A DNA stretch of 64,000 nucleotides from Porphyra umbilicalis. Lineage: Eukaryota > Rhodophyta > Bangiophyceae > Bangiales > Bangiaceae. A program made the translations under genes and the position numbers. The stretch covers positions 22,152-86,151 of the forward strand of contig KV919085.1 in assembly GCA_002049455.2 (NCBI GenBank), read 5' to 3'. Numbering within the stretch: the first letter of the stretch is position 1; every line of letters begins with the position of its first letter. Positions 22,191 to 32,337 of this stretch are shown piece by piece. The notes below the pieces were generated by a model. The model had not been told where the DNA came from. It worked only from the letters and a program-made list of their open reading frames with translations, and ran no database searches.

Positions 22191-22984
22191 CAAATTGGGT
22201 CACGGAGAACTTAAAATATATGCGAACCGTGAGAGGTCGTGAGAGAAATATTTTTCCATGCAGCAAACCTCGTGACACCATCCTCGCAAATGTCGCTGTG
22301 TCGATCTCTAAAAGGCTCTGTCTGAGAAGGCTTTCTGACACCCCCAGAGACCTTCTTACCCCACCCACCTGGTCACCCCTACCCATGTGCGTACTCGTCT
22401 ACTCCCAATAGCTGCGGGCACCGCCCAACCACGGACACTTGTGCTTGCCTCCTTTCCTGTCCTCTCCCACTCCTTTCTCCTGCTGGCAGGGGGGGGGGGG
22501 CGAGGGGGGCTGCACATACATGCCGAGGGGGTCGGGGAGGATGGGGGCGCAAACGGTGTCGCTAGAGTGGGACGGCTGCTGGCATTGCCGTGCAGAGCTC
22601 TGGCAGGGTCATGGGGCAGGTCCTCCTTGCGCGATCAAACGGCACCCTTCACACCCAGTTCAAGGCAGACTTGGCGTACACAGTATGCATTCTTGCGGGC
22701 ACATGGAGACCTCTGCTCGGACGCCTCACCGTCGTAGCTTGTGTCAGCCAGACTTTGTTCAGTACCTGTTGGCATGATAGTCTGCTACCAATGGGGACCC
22801 AGGATGCGCCCCCGGTCAACCGGGCAGCCAACCAGCGGGCTGGAAAACGTCAAGCCTTGTGCTTGGGGATAGCGGGGCGATTAATAATAATTCGAAGTGC
22901 TGGGCGGCGCCAATGCGCGCCCTCGGCATGTGTGCAGGTGACTGCCATGCTGCCCCCAGCCCCGCTCCTGGCTGCCGCCCAAGT

Positions 22985-23150
22985 GCACAAGTGCTGCCAA
23001 CATCCCCGCTCGCTCTCCTGGCCGACCGCTCGGCCCACCCTCCTGGCGGACCGCCCCGCCCACCCTCTGGTCGACCGCCCCACCCACCCTCCTGGCCGGA
23101 AGCCCCGGCCACCCTCTGTTCGATCGCCCCGCCCACCCTCCTGCCGACCG
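22985..23150. repeat. About 29-bp degenerate minisatellite
   Basis: Roughly five imperfect copies of a unit containing CCACCCTCCTGGCCGACCGC. Copies diverge by several bases each. Confidence 0.6.
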
Positions 23151-24833
23151 CCCTCGTTCCTGTCGTATTCTTATCTGCATCCCCTCCATCCCACGCATTC
23201 TCTCCAGCTCGCACGGGGGCGGGGGGGAGTCACTCTACGACGGGCCGGACGACGTTTGCAGTCGCTGGACTAGTGGTGGTGGCGATTGGGTGGGGATCCA
23301 CACTGGCGCAGTGTGGATAGTGTGACGCGCGCGGTGGGTGGGTGGTGGATGGGTTGGATGAACTGACCACGTACTTCTTTTTCGTGTTCGCTCGCCCGTC
23401 CCCCATGTATCCTTACCATGCATATGTGCGATGGCTTCCTCTTTCTTGGCTTCTGTTTCTTTGCAAACCAATGGGTGTTGCTGACATCGAAGTCGAGTAA
23501 CTTGTGTCATACGCACATGCATGCGTGGTGTCCGCGAGTCGCTGACATGGTGAGCTTGCTGTTGTCCGGTGGCCTGTAGCTCTGTCAGAGTTTGCGGCTG
23601 TGTGCAGTTAGCTACATGTCTGCGTGACTCTGTAGCACACCGTGGCTTTCTTATCGATTTCGTGTCTGCTCTGCCACCCGTGCCCGCGCCGAGCAACAAT
23701 AAAGCGACCGTGTCTTTCAATGCATCTTTGGCATGTATCCTCAATGCTGGCCGGTGTCACATCCTTTCCTCCGTCAGGGTCTTGCTCCACTTCTTCCCCG
23801 AGACCTCCGAGGGATCATTGCGGCGAGTCTCGCAACATATGTCTCGAAGGATGTGAACTTCTCCTTAAAGATTGGGCAAAGAGGAGTTATGTACTCATTT
23901 TCGATCTCTCTCTGAACGCAAAGGGGTCGAGCAGCAATACGGTTCGGCCTTGTTGCAGATACCTTGGAACCTGACACGAGATTTCATCAACGCGCTGTGC
24001 GCGCCGCCGCGCTGGCCCGCCACCGCGTGGCGCAGTGACGCGACAGTCGAGATGGCAGTGCAGCGCGCGTATGGGCAGGAAGGCTGTGCAATCGGATGGC
24101 GGAATCACCGCATGTGAGGGGAGGGAAGAGTACAGTCTCTCTCCAGTGCTGTCCACCCTTGTCGTCGCCTGACAGGGATCGAAGTAGCCCTCTTTTTTCG
24201 TGCAGAAGACGGCAGAATCGTCCTTCCTGGCAGTGCAAAGCTGTCTCGTTCTCTTATCCAGGGGTGGATATTAATAGCAAAGGAACCTACAGGAATGGAG
24301 AAAGACGGTACCTGTACGCCTCGAACAACAGAGAAATCGACGGCACGGGTTGCCCGGTTTTGAGAATCCCAGGTGCGCTTCACATATGGTAATTGCCAGG
24401 TTGCGTTTCCATGTCCTTAGTCTCGCACTCGAGGCTACATTGACAACTACTCACTGAACAACAAGTCACTTGTCTGGCGTTCTTCTTGAGCAGTGGAAAG
24501 CTGCCATCACGAATCTCACGTGTCCTCTTTCCCTTCTGGTGAGCATGCGTCACCACAAGGGGTGCGTGATGATTGGCCAGGCCCGTGTTTGGGAGTGACA
24601 ATCTGACGTGTGTCCCGCTCCCGCTGCTGGTTTGGGTCCGGCTCAAGAGTGTGCGAAAGCGGCGCTTGTGGCAGACACGCTGCTGGCGAGCACCTCCTCT
24701 TCCAGCAATTCGTCGCCCGCGTCTGCCGCGTATCTGGAGATTGCAATCTGCGGCCATGGCCCGAAACTCTCCACGGTTCCACAGTGGAACGAGCCGGACC
24801 GTTTCGTGCCGCAGTCCGCTTCTGGCGGCGGTA

Positions 24834-24890
24834 CCACCTTCCTGCCACTCCCCAGCCACCACCTTCCTGCCACTCCCCAGCCACTGCCTG
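24834..24890. repeat. 25-bp tandem duplication
   Basis: ACCTTCCTGCCACTCCCCAG followed by CCACC is present twice in a row. Confidence 0.7.
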
Positions 24891-26409
24891 GGGCATTCAA
24901 TCAACAAGACTTACACGAAGGTCGCAGAAGCTCGGCCCGGTCTGCGCCAGGCCAATGAATGGCGTCTACGGGCGGGCTCTGGAAGGATCCCGCGGGATCG
25001 GGTGGCGCACGTCTGTCGCGAATGGTCAGCTTCCCGTTGGGGACCCAGCGCCCACCCGACCACACAGGACGCGTCAGGCGAGGTGGGCCCAGACTGGGTG
25101 ACCAAACCGTTTTGGCTTTCGTGGGCCCCGGGGGGGGCCCGCGCCTGATGAGCGCTTGGCCACAAGAATTCCCAGAGCGGGGGCCCGTGGGAAAGCGCTC
25201 AGTTGCTGTTCGAAGAGGGCTGGGCCCCGAGCTGGAGGCCAGCGCACACAGCGAGGCTCGTGTTGCCCAGCGCGAGCGTGTCGTGCGTCAGAGCGCGAGG
25301 CGGTTCAGTGGTGCAGGCTACCCGCCACAGTCGCAGTGCTGCTGGGCAAGGTGCACGCGGGGTGTCGTTTGGGAGGGCGGACCCGCCTCTGGCGGGTCCA
25401 CCAGAGCCCCTGCCGCGCCCACCCCCCAGCAGCTTGCTTTGCTCGCCCTTTCGCGACCCACCCCGCCGAAGGGCGGAGCGGCGGTTCAGAGCCCCGCCTG
25501 CACCGACACTCCGTCGGGCAGTCCCAGCACTCGGCCACTCGGGCCCTGCTTGCGAAGAATTGGCGTTTGGTTGACTGGGGGGGTGGTGGCGGGGCGAGGC
25601 CAAACGTCCACTGGCAGGTTTTGCCGTTCCCCTGCGCACGGTCCTACGCCACCTGATTGTCGGGCAATCCCACGCCTGCGTGCGGGGTAGATAGGCTCGG
25701 CAACGCCGCTTGATTGGTCGGCTGTGCCGCTATCTCCGTCCAGCTGGTCCAGCACGGCTCTGCGTGCCGGTCCGTGGAGACAGCGTTGAGGGGTGGTGGG
25801 CCGAAGCGCTTGCGCTACGTCTGCGTGGTGGGGCGTTGAGCTCTGTCGTGGTCGTGCTTCTGTCCCTCTGTTGTCGGCCCCGTGGAGGTGGTGACGGTCG
25901 CGTGGTGCCTGGGTGGGCGACACAGCCTTGCTGTTGGGTTTATCCCTGTGTCTTGGTGGCGGGTCGCGAAACGCGGCTTTAGCCCAGCTCACGCAGTGTG
26001 TGCGGGAGGGCGACCGAGCTGGCCTGCTCGTCTCGTCTCTTCCCGTCACGGTGGAGCGGGAGTTGGTTGTCGTCACCTCCTCCGCGCGCAATCGGTGTCG
26101 GCTTGTGCGGCCCATTTGGGCTGTTGGGTGCGGCAACAGCTGGTGGTGAGGCTGAGCCGTCGCTTGAGCGTCGGTCGAGGAGGCCAATACCCTCCTCCTT
26201 CGTCGGTCTTCCACCACCAGACCGCCGTGGAGCCGCTGCTTGTCAGCGCCCCCCCCTCGTGTGCCTCGTGCTTGGACTGCTGTGCGCTGTACAGCAGTTG
26301 GGGGATCACCGCCTTACCATGAGCATTTAGGCGCTACCACCAAACCCGCTACACCGCCTCGGCGGTGCAGCACGTTTTGCGGGGGGGGTGAACCGGCTGT
26401 TGACGTCCC

Positions 26410-28827
26410 ATGCTGCACCCGACGCGGATGCGCCCATCTACCTCGAGGCGTGTTCGCTCCGCCTCACCACCCGCCTCCCCATCCTCGACGACGTCCAGTG
26501 GCTGCCGATCCCGCACTGGGAGTACCCGCCGTAAGCCGCGGACGTCGCTGCCGCCATCGTTTTTGCTTGTTCCCCCCCCGCTGATGGCGTCTTCGACGAT
26601 GACCTCTGCCGCCGTGGCGGTGCCTATTTGTGTGCCCAACCGAGTCCCGCCCCCCCCGCTGGGACTCTCGTCGGTTGGCGGCTCGCCAGGTCGGCTACCA
26701 TCCGTGCTTCAGGTTGCCGCTTCCGTGCCGCGCAACCATGAGTTCCTCTGCCATGCGGCGTCGGAGGCCATTCCTATGCCCCCCATGAGCCCGGCGTCCC
26801 CCTTTGCGCCCTCCTCGTGGTCTCCTCCGTCATCGCTGCCCAGTGGGCACCGCCGGGCGCATTGTGGCCGCCGCCGGCGCGGGCCGCCGAGCTCCCCAAC
26901 GCCTTCGGTGCAGCTGTTGTCGTCGGCACTGCGCTGGCAGTCGTCGAGTCTGGCGCGGCCCCAGCTGCCGGAACTGGCCCTGCAGGCGAGCACAACGACC
27001 GCGTCGCCGCTGCCTTCCCCGCTGCTGTCTCCGTCGCCACTGCTCTCTGCGGCCGTGACCGCGAAGGTGGATGCCAACGCAACGGTCGGAGAGGAGCTCG
27101 ACCAGCGCCGCTTGCGGCGCCTGTACTTCGACGCTGACGATGTGAACTTCACCGAGCTGGCGTCGGTGGCAGACGACGCGTCCGTCGGGACGGTGCAAAC
27201 GGAGCGGCCGTCCCGCTCGGGCGTCAGCGGCACCTACCTCATCCGCGGAGCACGCTCTAGGGCTGTCGTTGGTGTGTTTAAGCCCGCCGACGAGGAAGCG
27301 GAAGACGTGGCCGGCGTGTCGGGGGATGTATCGTTGGAGGACGCGGATCCGATGCTTCCGCTGCTTTCCCCTGTCACCTATGAGTCGGAGCACGACGGCT
27401 CGTGGCCGGAGCGTCTGTCGCTGAAGCTGGCACCCGTGCCTCGCGCGCGTGTCAGCCACCGCAAGGGCCTCTTTGTCAAGGGGGAGGGCGCTGCAAAGGA
27501 AGTGGCGGCCTACTTGCTGGACCACGGGCGTTTTGCGGGCGTGCCACAGACTGCTCTGGCCCGCTGCTGCTTTTTTTGCGACGACGATGCGTCGCCGAAG
27601 GAGCGGCGGCGCTTTGACGGTCAGGTGCACCAGCACTGTCGTGGGGCCAACATTGCGGAGCACCACCACGCGCGGCTACGCCGGATGGATTCCCGGACGG
27701 CGCTACCCGAGCTGCCGGCTTTGGTCGGCCACGGGGACCTGGGCAAGTCGCTGTGCTCGGCGGCGCCCATTCCGTTTGGCTCCCCGTGGACGCTGGATGT
27801 GGATTACCTCGATGACGACGACAGCTGTGACGGTTGCTCTGACGGGTACGACTCGGAGGGCAGCAACGGCACGTGCAGCTCGTCGTCGCAGGTGCGCAAC
27901 GAGGTCGGCGCTCTTCAGGTATTCGTTCCTAACGTCGGCGATGCCGACGATTATGGGCCGAGCGTCCTCAACGCTGAGGCTGTTCAGCGCGTCGCGCTGT
28001 TTGACTTGCGCACGCTGAACTTTGACCGTCACGGCGGCAACCTGCTTGTGACCAAGTCTCCCAGCGGTGGGCGCACCCCCATGGGCGTGGCGCCTATTGA
28101 CCACGGCTACATCCTGCCCGCTGGCGTGCGCGCCGCGCCCTGGCCAGTGTGGATGGACTGGCCGCTGGCATCACAGCCGGTTAGCCCGGCGGTGGCGGCA
28201 TATGCATCCCGCTTGGACGGCAACCGCGACGCGACTATGCTCCAACGCGAAACCGACGACGGGCTGCGAGAGGGCTCCCTGCGTGCGCTACGGTACGGCA
28301 CACTGCTGGCCAAGCTCGGCATTGGCGCGGGGCTTACACTGTACGAGATTGGGGAGATGGTCTTCACTCGGCAGCCGGACAAGGAGCGCTCTCCGCTTGA
28401 GGTCATCGCCATGGAAGCAGGGGCGGTGGCGCAGCAGCGTCGCGACCGCCTCCTGAGCTCCCTGATGGACGATGTCGACGTGGACGAGGAGCTGCCCAGT
28501 GTGGCGCCCAGCCGGTTGGACGCATCGCACAGCGGCCACGGCGGTATGTTCTACTTCGAGGACTCGGAAGTTGAGCCCTTTGGTGTGCCAGAGGACAAAC
28601 CGACGATGGCACCGGCGCCAGTTCCGGCAACGTCGTCGCGTCTCTCGTCGTGGGATCGCCTCAAGCCGACTGCTGACAAGATCCTGGCATCCTCGGAGGT
28701 GGTCTATGAGATGAAGGTCGCGCAGCAGCTGATGCACGCACGCATTTCGCGCGTGCTAAGGCGCCGCGAGCGCCGTCGCGACGCGGTCTCATCCGGCTGC
28801 CATTCGCGGACCACGGCTGCTCATTGA
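26410..28827 (+). CDS. Phosphatidylinositol 4-kinase gamma-type (type II-like) catalytic protein
   Basis: An 805-residue protein. The C-terminal half is a PI3/PI4-kinase catalytic domain of the gamma/type II kind. SGTYLIRG and VGVFKP (catalytic-type Lys291) form the ATP site at about residues 272-292. KGEGAAKEVAAYLLDH is at 357-372. The segment GALQVFVPN followed by DYGPS precedes the catalytic loop FDRHGGNLL (538-546; Asp539). The activation-loop PIDHGYILP motif has Asp564. This order matches plant PI4K-gamma proteins. The family includes lipid kinases and members that act as protein kinases, so the substrate is not certain. Residues 1-230 are Ser/Pro-rich without a recognised ubiquitin-like domain. 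The insert around residues 475-500 is Asp/Ser-rich. The ATG at 26410 is the first in frame, but an upstream exon is possible. The ORF is intact and unspliced, which suggests function. Confidence 0.85.
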   Translation: MLHPTRMRPSTSRRVRSASPPASPSSTTSSGCRSRTGSTRRKPRTSLPPSFLLVPPPLMASSTMTSAAVAVPICVPNRVPPPPLGLSSVGGSPGRLPSVLQVAASVPRNHEFLCHAASEAIPMPPMSPASPFAPSSWSPPSSLPSGHRRAHCGRRRRGPPSSPTPSVQLLSSALRWQSSSLARPQLPELALQASTTTASPLPSPLLSPSPLLSAAVTAKVDANATVGEELDQRRLRRLYFDADDVNFTELASVADDASVGTVQTERPSRSGVSGTYLIRGARSRAVVGVFKPADEEAEDVAGVSGDVSLEDADPMLPLLSPVTYESEHDGSWPERLSLKLAPVPRARVSHRKGLFVKGEGAAKEVAAYLLDHGRFAGVPQTALARCCFFCDDDASPKERRRFDGQVHQHCRGANIAEHHHARLRRMDSRTALPELPALVGHGDLGKSLCSAAPIPFGSPWTLDVDYLDDDDSCDGCSDGYDSEGSNGTCSSSSQVRNEVGALQVFVPNVGDADDYGPSVLNAEAVQRVALFDLRTLNFDRHGGNLLVTKSPSGGRTPMGVAPIDHGYILPAGVRAAPWPVWMDWPLASQPVSPAVAAYASRLDGNRDATMLQRETDDGLREGSLRALRYGTLLAKLGIGAGLTLYEIGEMVFTRQPDKERSPLEVIAMEAGAVAQQRRDRLLSSLMDDVDVDEELPSVAPSRLDASHSGHGGMFYFEDSEVEPFGVPEDKPTMAPAPVPATSSRLSSWDRLKPTADKILASSEVVYEMKVAQQLMHARISRVLRRRERRRDAVSSGCHSRTTAAH

Positions 28828-30214
28828 GCTGAGCAGACTCAGTCGGGTCGTCCGGTGTGTTCACGTGTTTGCAAGCTGTTGTTCCTGTGGAGCGTGCTTG
28901 CCATTGTTGTCGCGGCCCCTGCACCGCCGCAGAATGAGCCGTGCTGCCTGCGCCTGTGGTTCTGCAGGTACGTGACGCTGCGTACGTTGGAGAGGGGGTG
29001 AGGGGGATGCCTGGTCGCTGCGTGGTTGTTTGTTGCACATAGACGTGGCGTGCGTATATTTCTCACGTCGTGGCGACCAGTTGGTACGGTTGCGGTGCCA
29101 ACCAAATAAGAAAAAAAAAAGGGTGTGACAAACCTCTTGTCTGCACATAGACGTGGCGTGCGTATATTTCTCACGTCGTGGCGACCAGTTGGTACGGTTG
29201 CGGTGCCAACCAAATAAGAAAAAAAAAAAGGGTGTGACAAACCTCTTGTCTGCACATAGACGTGGCGTGCGTATATTTCTCACGTCGTGGCGACCAGTTG
29301 GTACGGTTGCGGTGCCAACCAAATAAGAAAAAAAAAAAGGGTGTGACAAACCTCTTGTCTGCGCGGTGTTGCAGCAGTCTGCTGCGCGGTGTTTGCCCAC
29401 GCCACGGTGTGCCCGACGAAGTTTTGGTCGGTTGGGTGACGGGTAGTGGAGAATACGTGCAGCACCGCCATAGTGTCGTCTCGTGCCTGCGTTCGCATTT
29501 GCGGCAGCACCCGCCGTCGTGCCTTGCGTCTGAAGCTCTCATCATGCCGACACTGTGTTTGACCGTTCCTGGTGACGAGGAGCGATGCGGCCCTCTCAGA
29601 TGAACTCGTGTTCTTTGACACCCCTACACAACTCTTGAGCGGGAATGTGCCACCAAGTATGCGCTCCGCATAATTTGTAGCACCCCTGCTTGTTCTTGAG
29701 AGTGCCTACTGACATTGTGCTGCAGTGCACCGCGGCAGCTGCGTCTTCATCCGCGATGCTTGTGGTACTGTACCCCGAGCAGACCAGGATGGTTTGGCAG
29801 CTTCGGACGTAAGAGCCGCCTTGTCCCCGGCTCTGCTTCGTCTTGTGTTGCGGCTGCTTGCCGTCCCTGTGTTGTTTTTTTCGTGTTGTATCGTGTGCTG
29901 CTGCTCGACTTGCTGTCTCCATCATTCAGCCTGACTCTCTTCTCTTCCAACCACCACCGCCCTGCCCTTGTCCCCCGCGGCTGTACCGACTGGGCATCTC
30001 TGTGCGGGTGCTTAGCGCTGGTGGCCGCTGTGAGCTGTTCTGTTCACAGCGTGAGCAGTCTGCGTGGGCGACCAGCTGTCGCGGCCGTCTCCTCCTCGTC
30101 TGGCAGACCCCCACTTGATAGTCCGTGTACGCGGTTCCGGCGCCCCGCGCGCCCATCGCCGCGACGTTGCGGAGTGGCCAGCGTGCATTACAGGGTGCCG
30201 CCCACCCTTGGAAC
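28828..30214. other. Intergenic region between PI4K and EHD
   Basis: Contains the PI4K 3' flank, the three-copy 108-bp repeat at 29035-29362, and about 850 bp of T-rich and CT-rich sequence before the EHD start. The CT-rich part (29930-30210) may be promoter or 5' UTR. No gene recognised. Confidence 0.5.
29035..29362. repeat. Three-copy 108-109 bp tandem repeat
   Basis: Units begin at GCACATAGACGTGGCGTGCG (29035, 29143, 29252) and end with an A-run of 10-13 followed by GGGTGTGACAAACCTCTTGT. Copies are essentially identical except for A-run length, so the duplication is recent. It lies about 200 bp after the PI4K stop codon. Confidence 0.9.
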
Positions 30215-31909
30215 ATGGCGAGTCGTCCGGGCGGCGCCTCGCCGACGGGCAAGGCGGGCGTGACCCCCGCCTCCTCGACCGCCTTCTTCTCCGACCCGGC
30301 GGTGCGGGCGCGGCGGGAGCGCCACGCGGCCATGATGGACTCCCTCAAAGACATTTACATGGCCAAGATCAAGCCGCTGGAAACGCAGTTTGCCTTTCCC
30401 TCCTTCTACTCGTCCGAGATGTCGCCCGGCGATTTCGACACGGCGCCGCTGGTCGTGCTCATCGGCCAATACTCGGTCGGCAAAACCTCCTTCATCCGGT
30501 ACCTGTTGGAGCGTGACTTTCCGGGACAGCGCGTGTCGGTCGAGCCGTCGACCGACAAGTTCCATGCCATCACCGCGGGGCGGGTGGAGCGGACCATCCC
30601 AGGCAACGCCGCGGCGGTCGACGCCGCGCGCCCGTTTACGGGGTTGACCAAGTTCGGCACGTCCTTTCTCAACCGGTTTGAGGTGGCGGAGCTGCCCTCC
30701 CCCATCCTCGACGCCATCAGCTTCATCGACACGCCCGGCATCCTGTCGGGCGAGAAGAACCGCATCGAGCGGGGCTACGACGTTGAGGCGGTCATTGAGT
30801 GGTTCGCCTCCCGTGCCGACCGCATCCTCGTGCTCTTTGACGCGCACAAACTCGACATCTCGGACGAGCTCAAGCGGGTCCTCGAGGCTCTCAAGGGCCA
30901 CGACGACAAGATCCGCATCATCCTCAACAAGGCCGACAGCATCGATCCGCAAAAGATGCTCCGCGTGTATGGCGCGCTCATGTGGTCACTCGGGAAGGTT
31001 GTTCGCTCTCCCGAGGTCCTCCGCGTGTACATTGGGTCGTTTTGGGACCAGCCGCTGGCCGAAGCCGGCGCCTCCAACGCGGACCTCTTCAACGCGGAGA
31101 AGGCTGACCTACTGGCGGACCTCCGCTCCCTCCCCCGCAACGCCGCGGTGCGGCGGGTCAACGAGCTCGTCAAGCGTGCGCGGCTAGTCAAGGTCCACGC
31201 GCTCCTCTGCTCGCACCTGCGCGACCAGATGCCCTACTTTTACGGCCACAAGGAGAAGCAGGCGAGGCTCCTCGCGCGGCTGCCCCTCGAGTTCTCCAAA
31301 GTCCAACGCGCCAACGGGTTGGCGGTCGGCGACTTTCCCAAACCCGCGCGCTTCAGCGCGGGCGCGACCGCCCACGACTTGGCGTCCTTCCCCAAACTCT
31401 CCCGCCGCCTCGTCGAGGCGATGGACGGGGCGCTGGCGCGGGACATCCCAGCGCTCCTCGCGACGATGCAGGAGGACGCGTCTGGGGGCGCCCTCGACGC
31501 GGGCATGGCGCCGGTGGCGGCGGGCGCCAACCCGTTTGCCGCCAACGACCACGGCGGCGGCGGGGGTCTCGGCGGCGGCGCCGACGACAGTGGGGTGCCG
31601 TGGGTGGTCGACGCTGTCGAAAAGGCCAAGTGGGACAATGTGTTTATGGCGATTGGCGCGGCGGGGGAGCCGCCACGCGTGTCTGGGGCGGCCGCCCGGT
31701 CGACGATGCTCGAGTCGGGGCTGCCGATGACCACCCTCAAGGCCGTGTGGGATTTGTCCGACATTGACGCGGACGGGGCGCTCGACGCGGAGGAGTTTGC
31801 GCTCGCCATGCACCTCATGTCGTCGGCGCGCGTGCACGGCGCCACGTCCGTGCCAGACGTGCTGCCGCGCGCGCTCGTGCCGCCAAGTAAGCGGCCGCTA
31901 CTGTTTTGA
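30215..31909 (+). CDS. EHD-family (EH domain-containing) membrane-remodelling ATPase
   Basis: A 564-residue protein close to the usual 530-550 of EHD1-4. EHD proteins are dynamin-like ATPases that tubulate and cut endocytic recycling membranes. The G domain holds the P-loop GQYSVGKT (residues 84-91), the switch DTPG (172-175; here FIDTPGILSGEKNRIERGYD, as in the family) and NKAD (238-241). A helical region follows. An internal NPF motif (439-441) lies in a Gly/Ala-rich linker. The C-terminal EH domain (about 460-555) has one EF-hand-like loop with Asp516, Asp518, Asp520, Gly and Glu527. The KPF/NPF-linker-EH order matches animal and plant EHDs. The ATG at 30215 was chosen because family homology begins soon after it. 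No intron. The gene appears functional. Confidence 0.93.
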   Translation: MASRPGGASPTGKAGVTPASSTAFFSDPAVRARRERHAAMMDSLKDIYMAKIKPLETQFAFPSFYSSEMSPGDFDTAPLVVLIGQYSVGKTSFIRYLLERDFPGQRVSVEPSTDKFHAITAGRVERTIPGNAAAVDAARPFTGLTKFGTSFLNRFEVAELPSPILDAISFIDTPGILSGEKNRIERGYDVEAVIEWFASRADRILVLFDAHKLDISDELKRVLEALKGHDDKIRIILNKADSIDPQKMLRVYGALMWSLGKVVRSPEVLRVYIGSFWDQPLAEAGASNADLFNAEKADLLADLRSLPRNAAVRRVNELVKRARLVKVHALLCSHLRDQMPYFYGHKEKQARLLARLPLEFSKVQRANGLAVGDFPKPARFSAGATAHDLASFPKLSRRLVEAMDGALARDIPALLATMQEDASGGALDAGMAPVAAGANPFAANDHGGGGGLGGGADDSGVPWVVDAVEKAKWDNVFMAIGAAGEPPRVSGAAARSTMLESGLPMTTLKAVWDLSDIDADGALDAEEFALAMHLMSSARVHGATSVPDVLPRALVPPSKRPLLF

Positions 31910-32296
31910 GGGCGGGGGGGGGGGGACGGCGCCAGTGGCGGCAGCGACGCCGCTGCACCGCGGCGCGCGACGCGCAAGCAGTAGGGGCGCCGGCGACCGT
32001 GTCCGGCCCACCGCAGGCCGCGGCAGCCCAACTCACGGATAAGAAGGGAGCCGACCTGTACAGACCAAAAAAGAAAGAAAATTTCGTAGAGGCGGCACCC
32101 GAGCAGCCGTGGCAGCACGCGGCGCCGACGAACGGCCGGCAAGTGGGCGGCGCTCCCGTGCACAGCCACCCCCATGGTCACCCCCCACGCTGCCGCTCCA
32201 ACGCTAGGCCCCCGCTTGCGGCGGCGCCCCGCCCCCCTGTCCGCCCCCGGCCGTCACGCCCATCGCCCGCGGCCGCCGCATGGGCGGCGGCGCCAC

Positions 32297-32337
<41 letters not shown>

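Larger units (their letters stand above)
22191..26409. other. Long stretch without a confident gene
   Basis: Mixed composition, with many short open frames on both strands and no recognised domain. Only short repeats stand out (22985-23150 and 24834-24890). The last part, 26100-26409, is upstream of the PI4K gene. At 26404-26534 a third frame is open (LEACSLRLTTRLPILDDVQW) and ends at GTAAGC, which could be an upstream exon or 5' leader of that gene. Confidence 0.35.
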
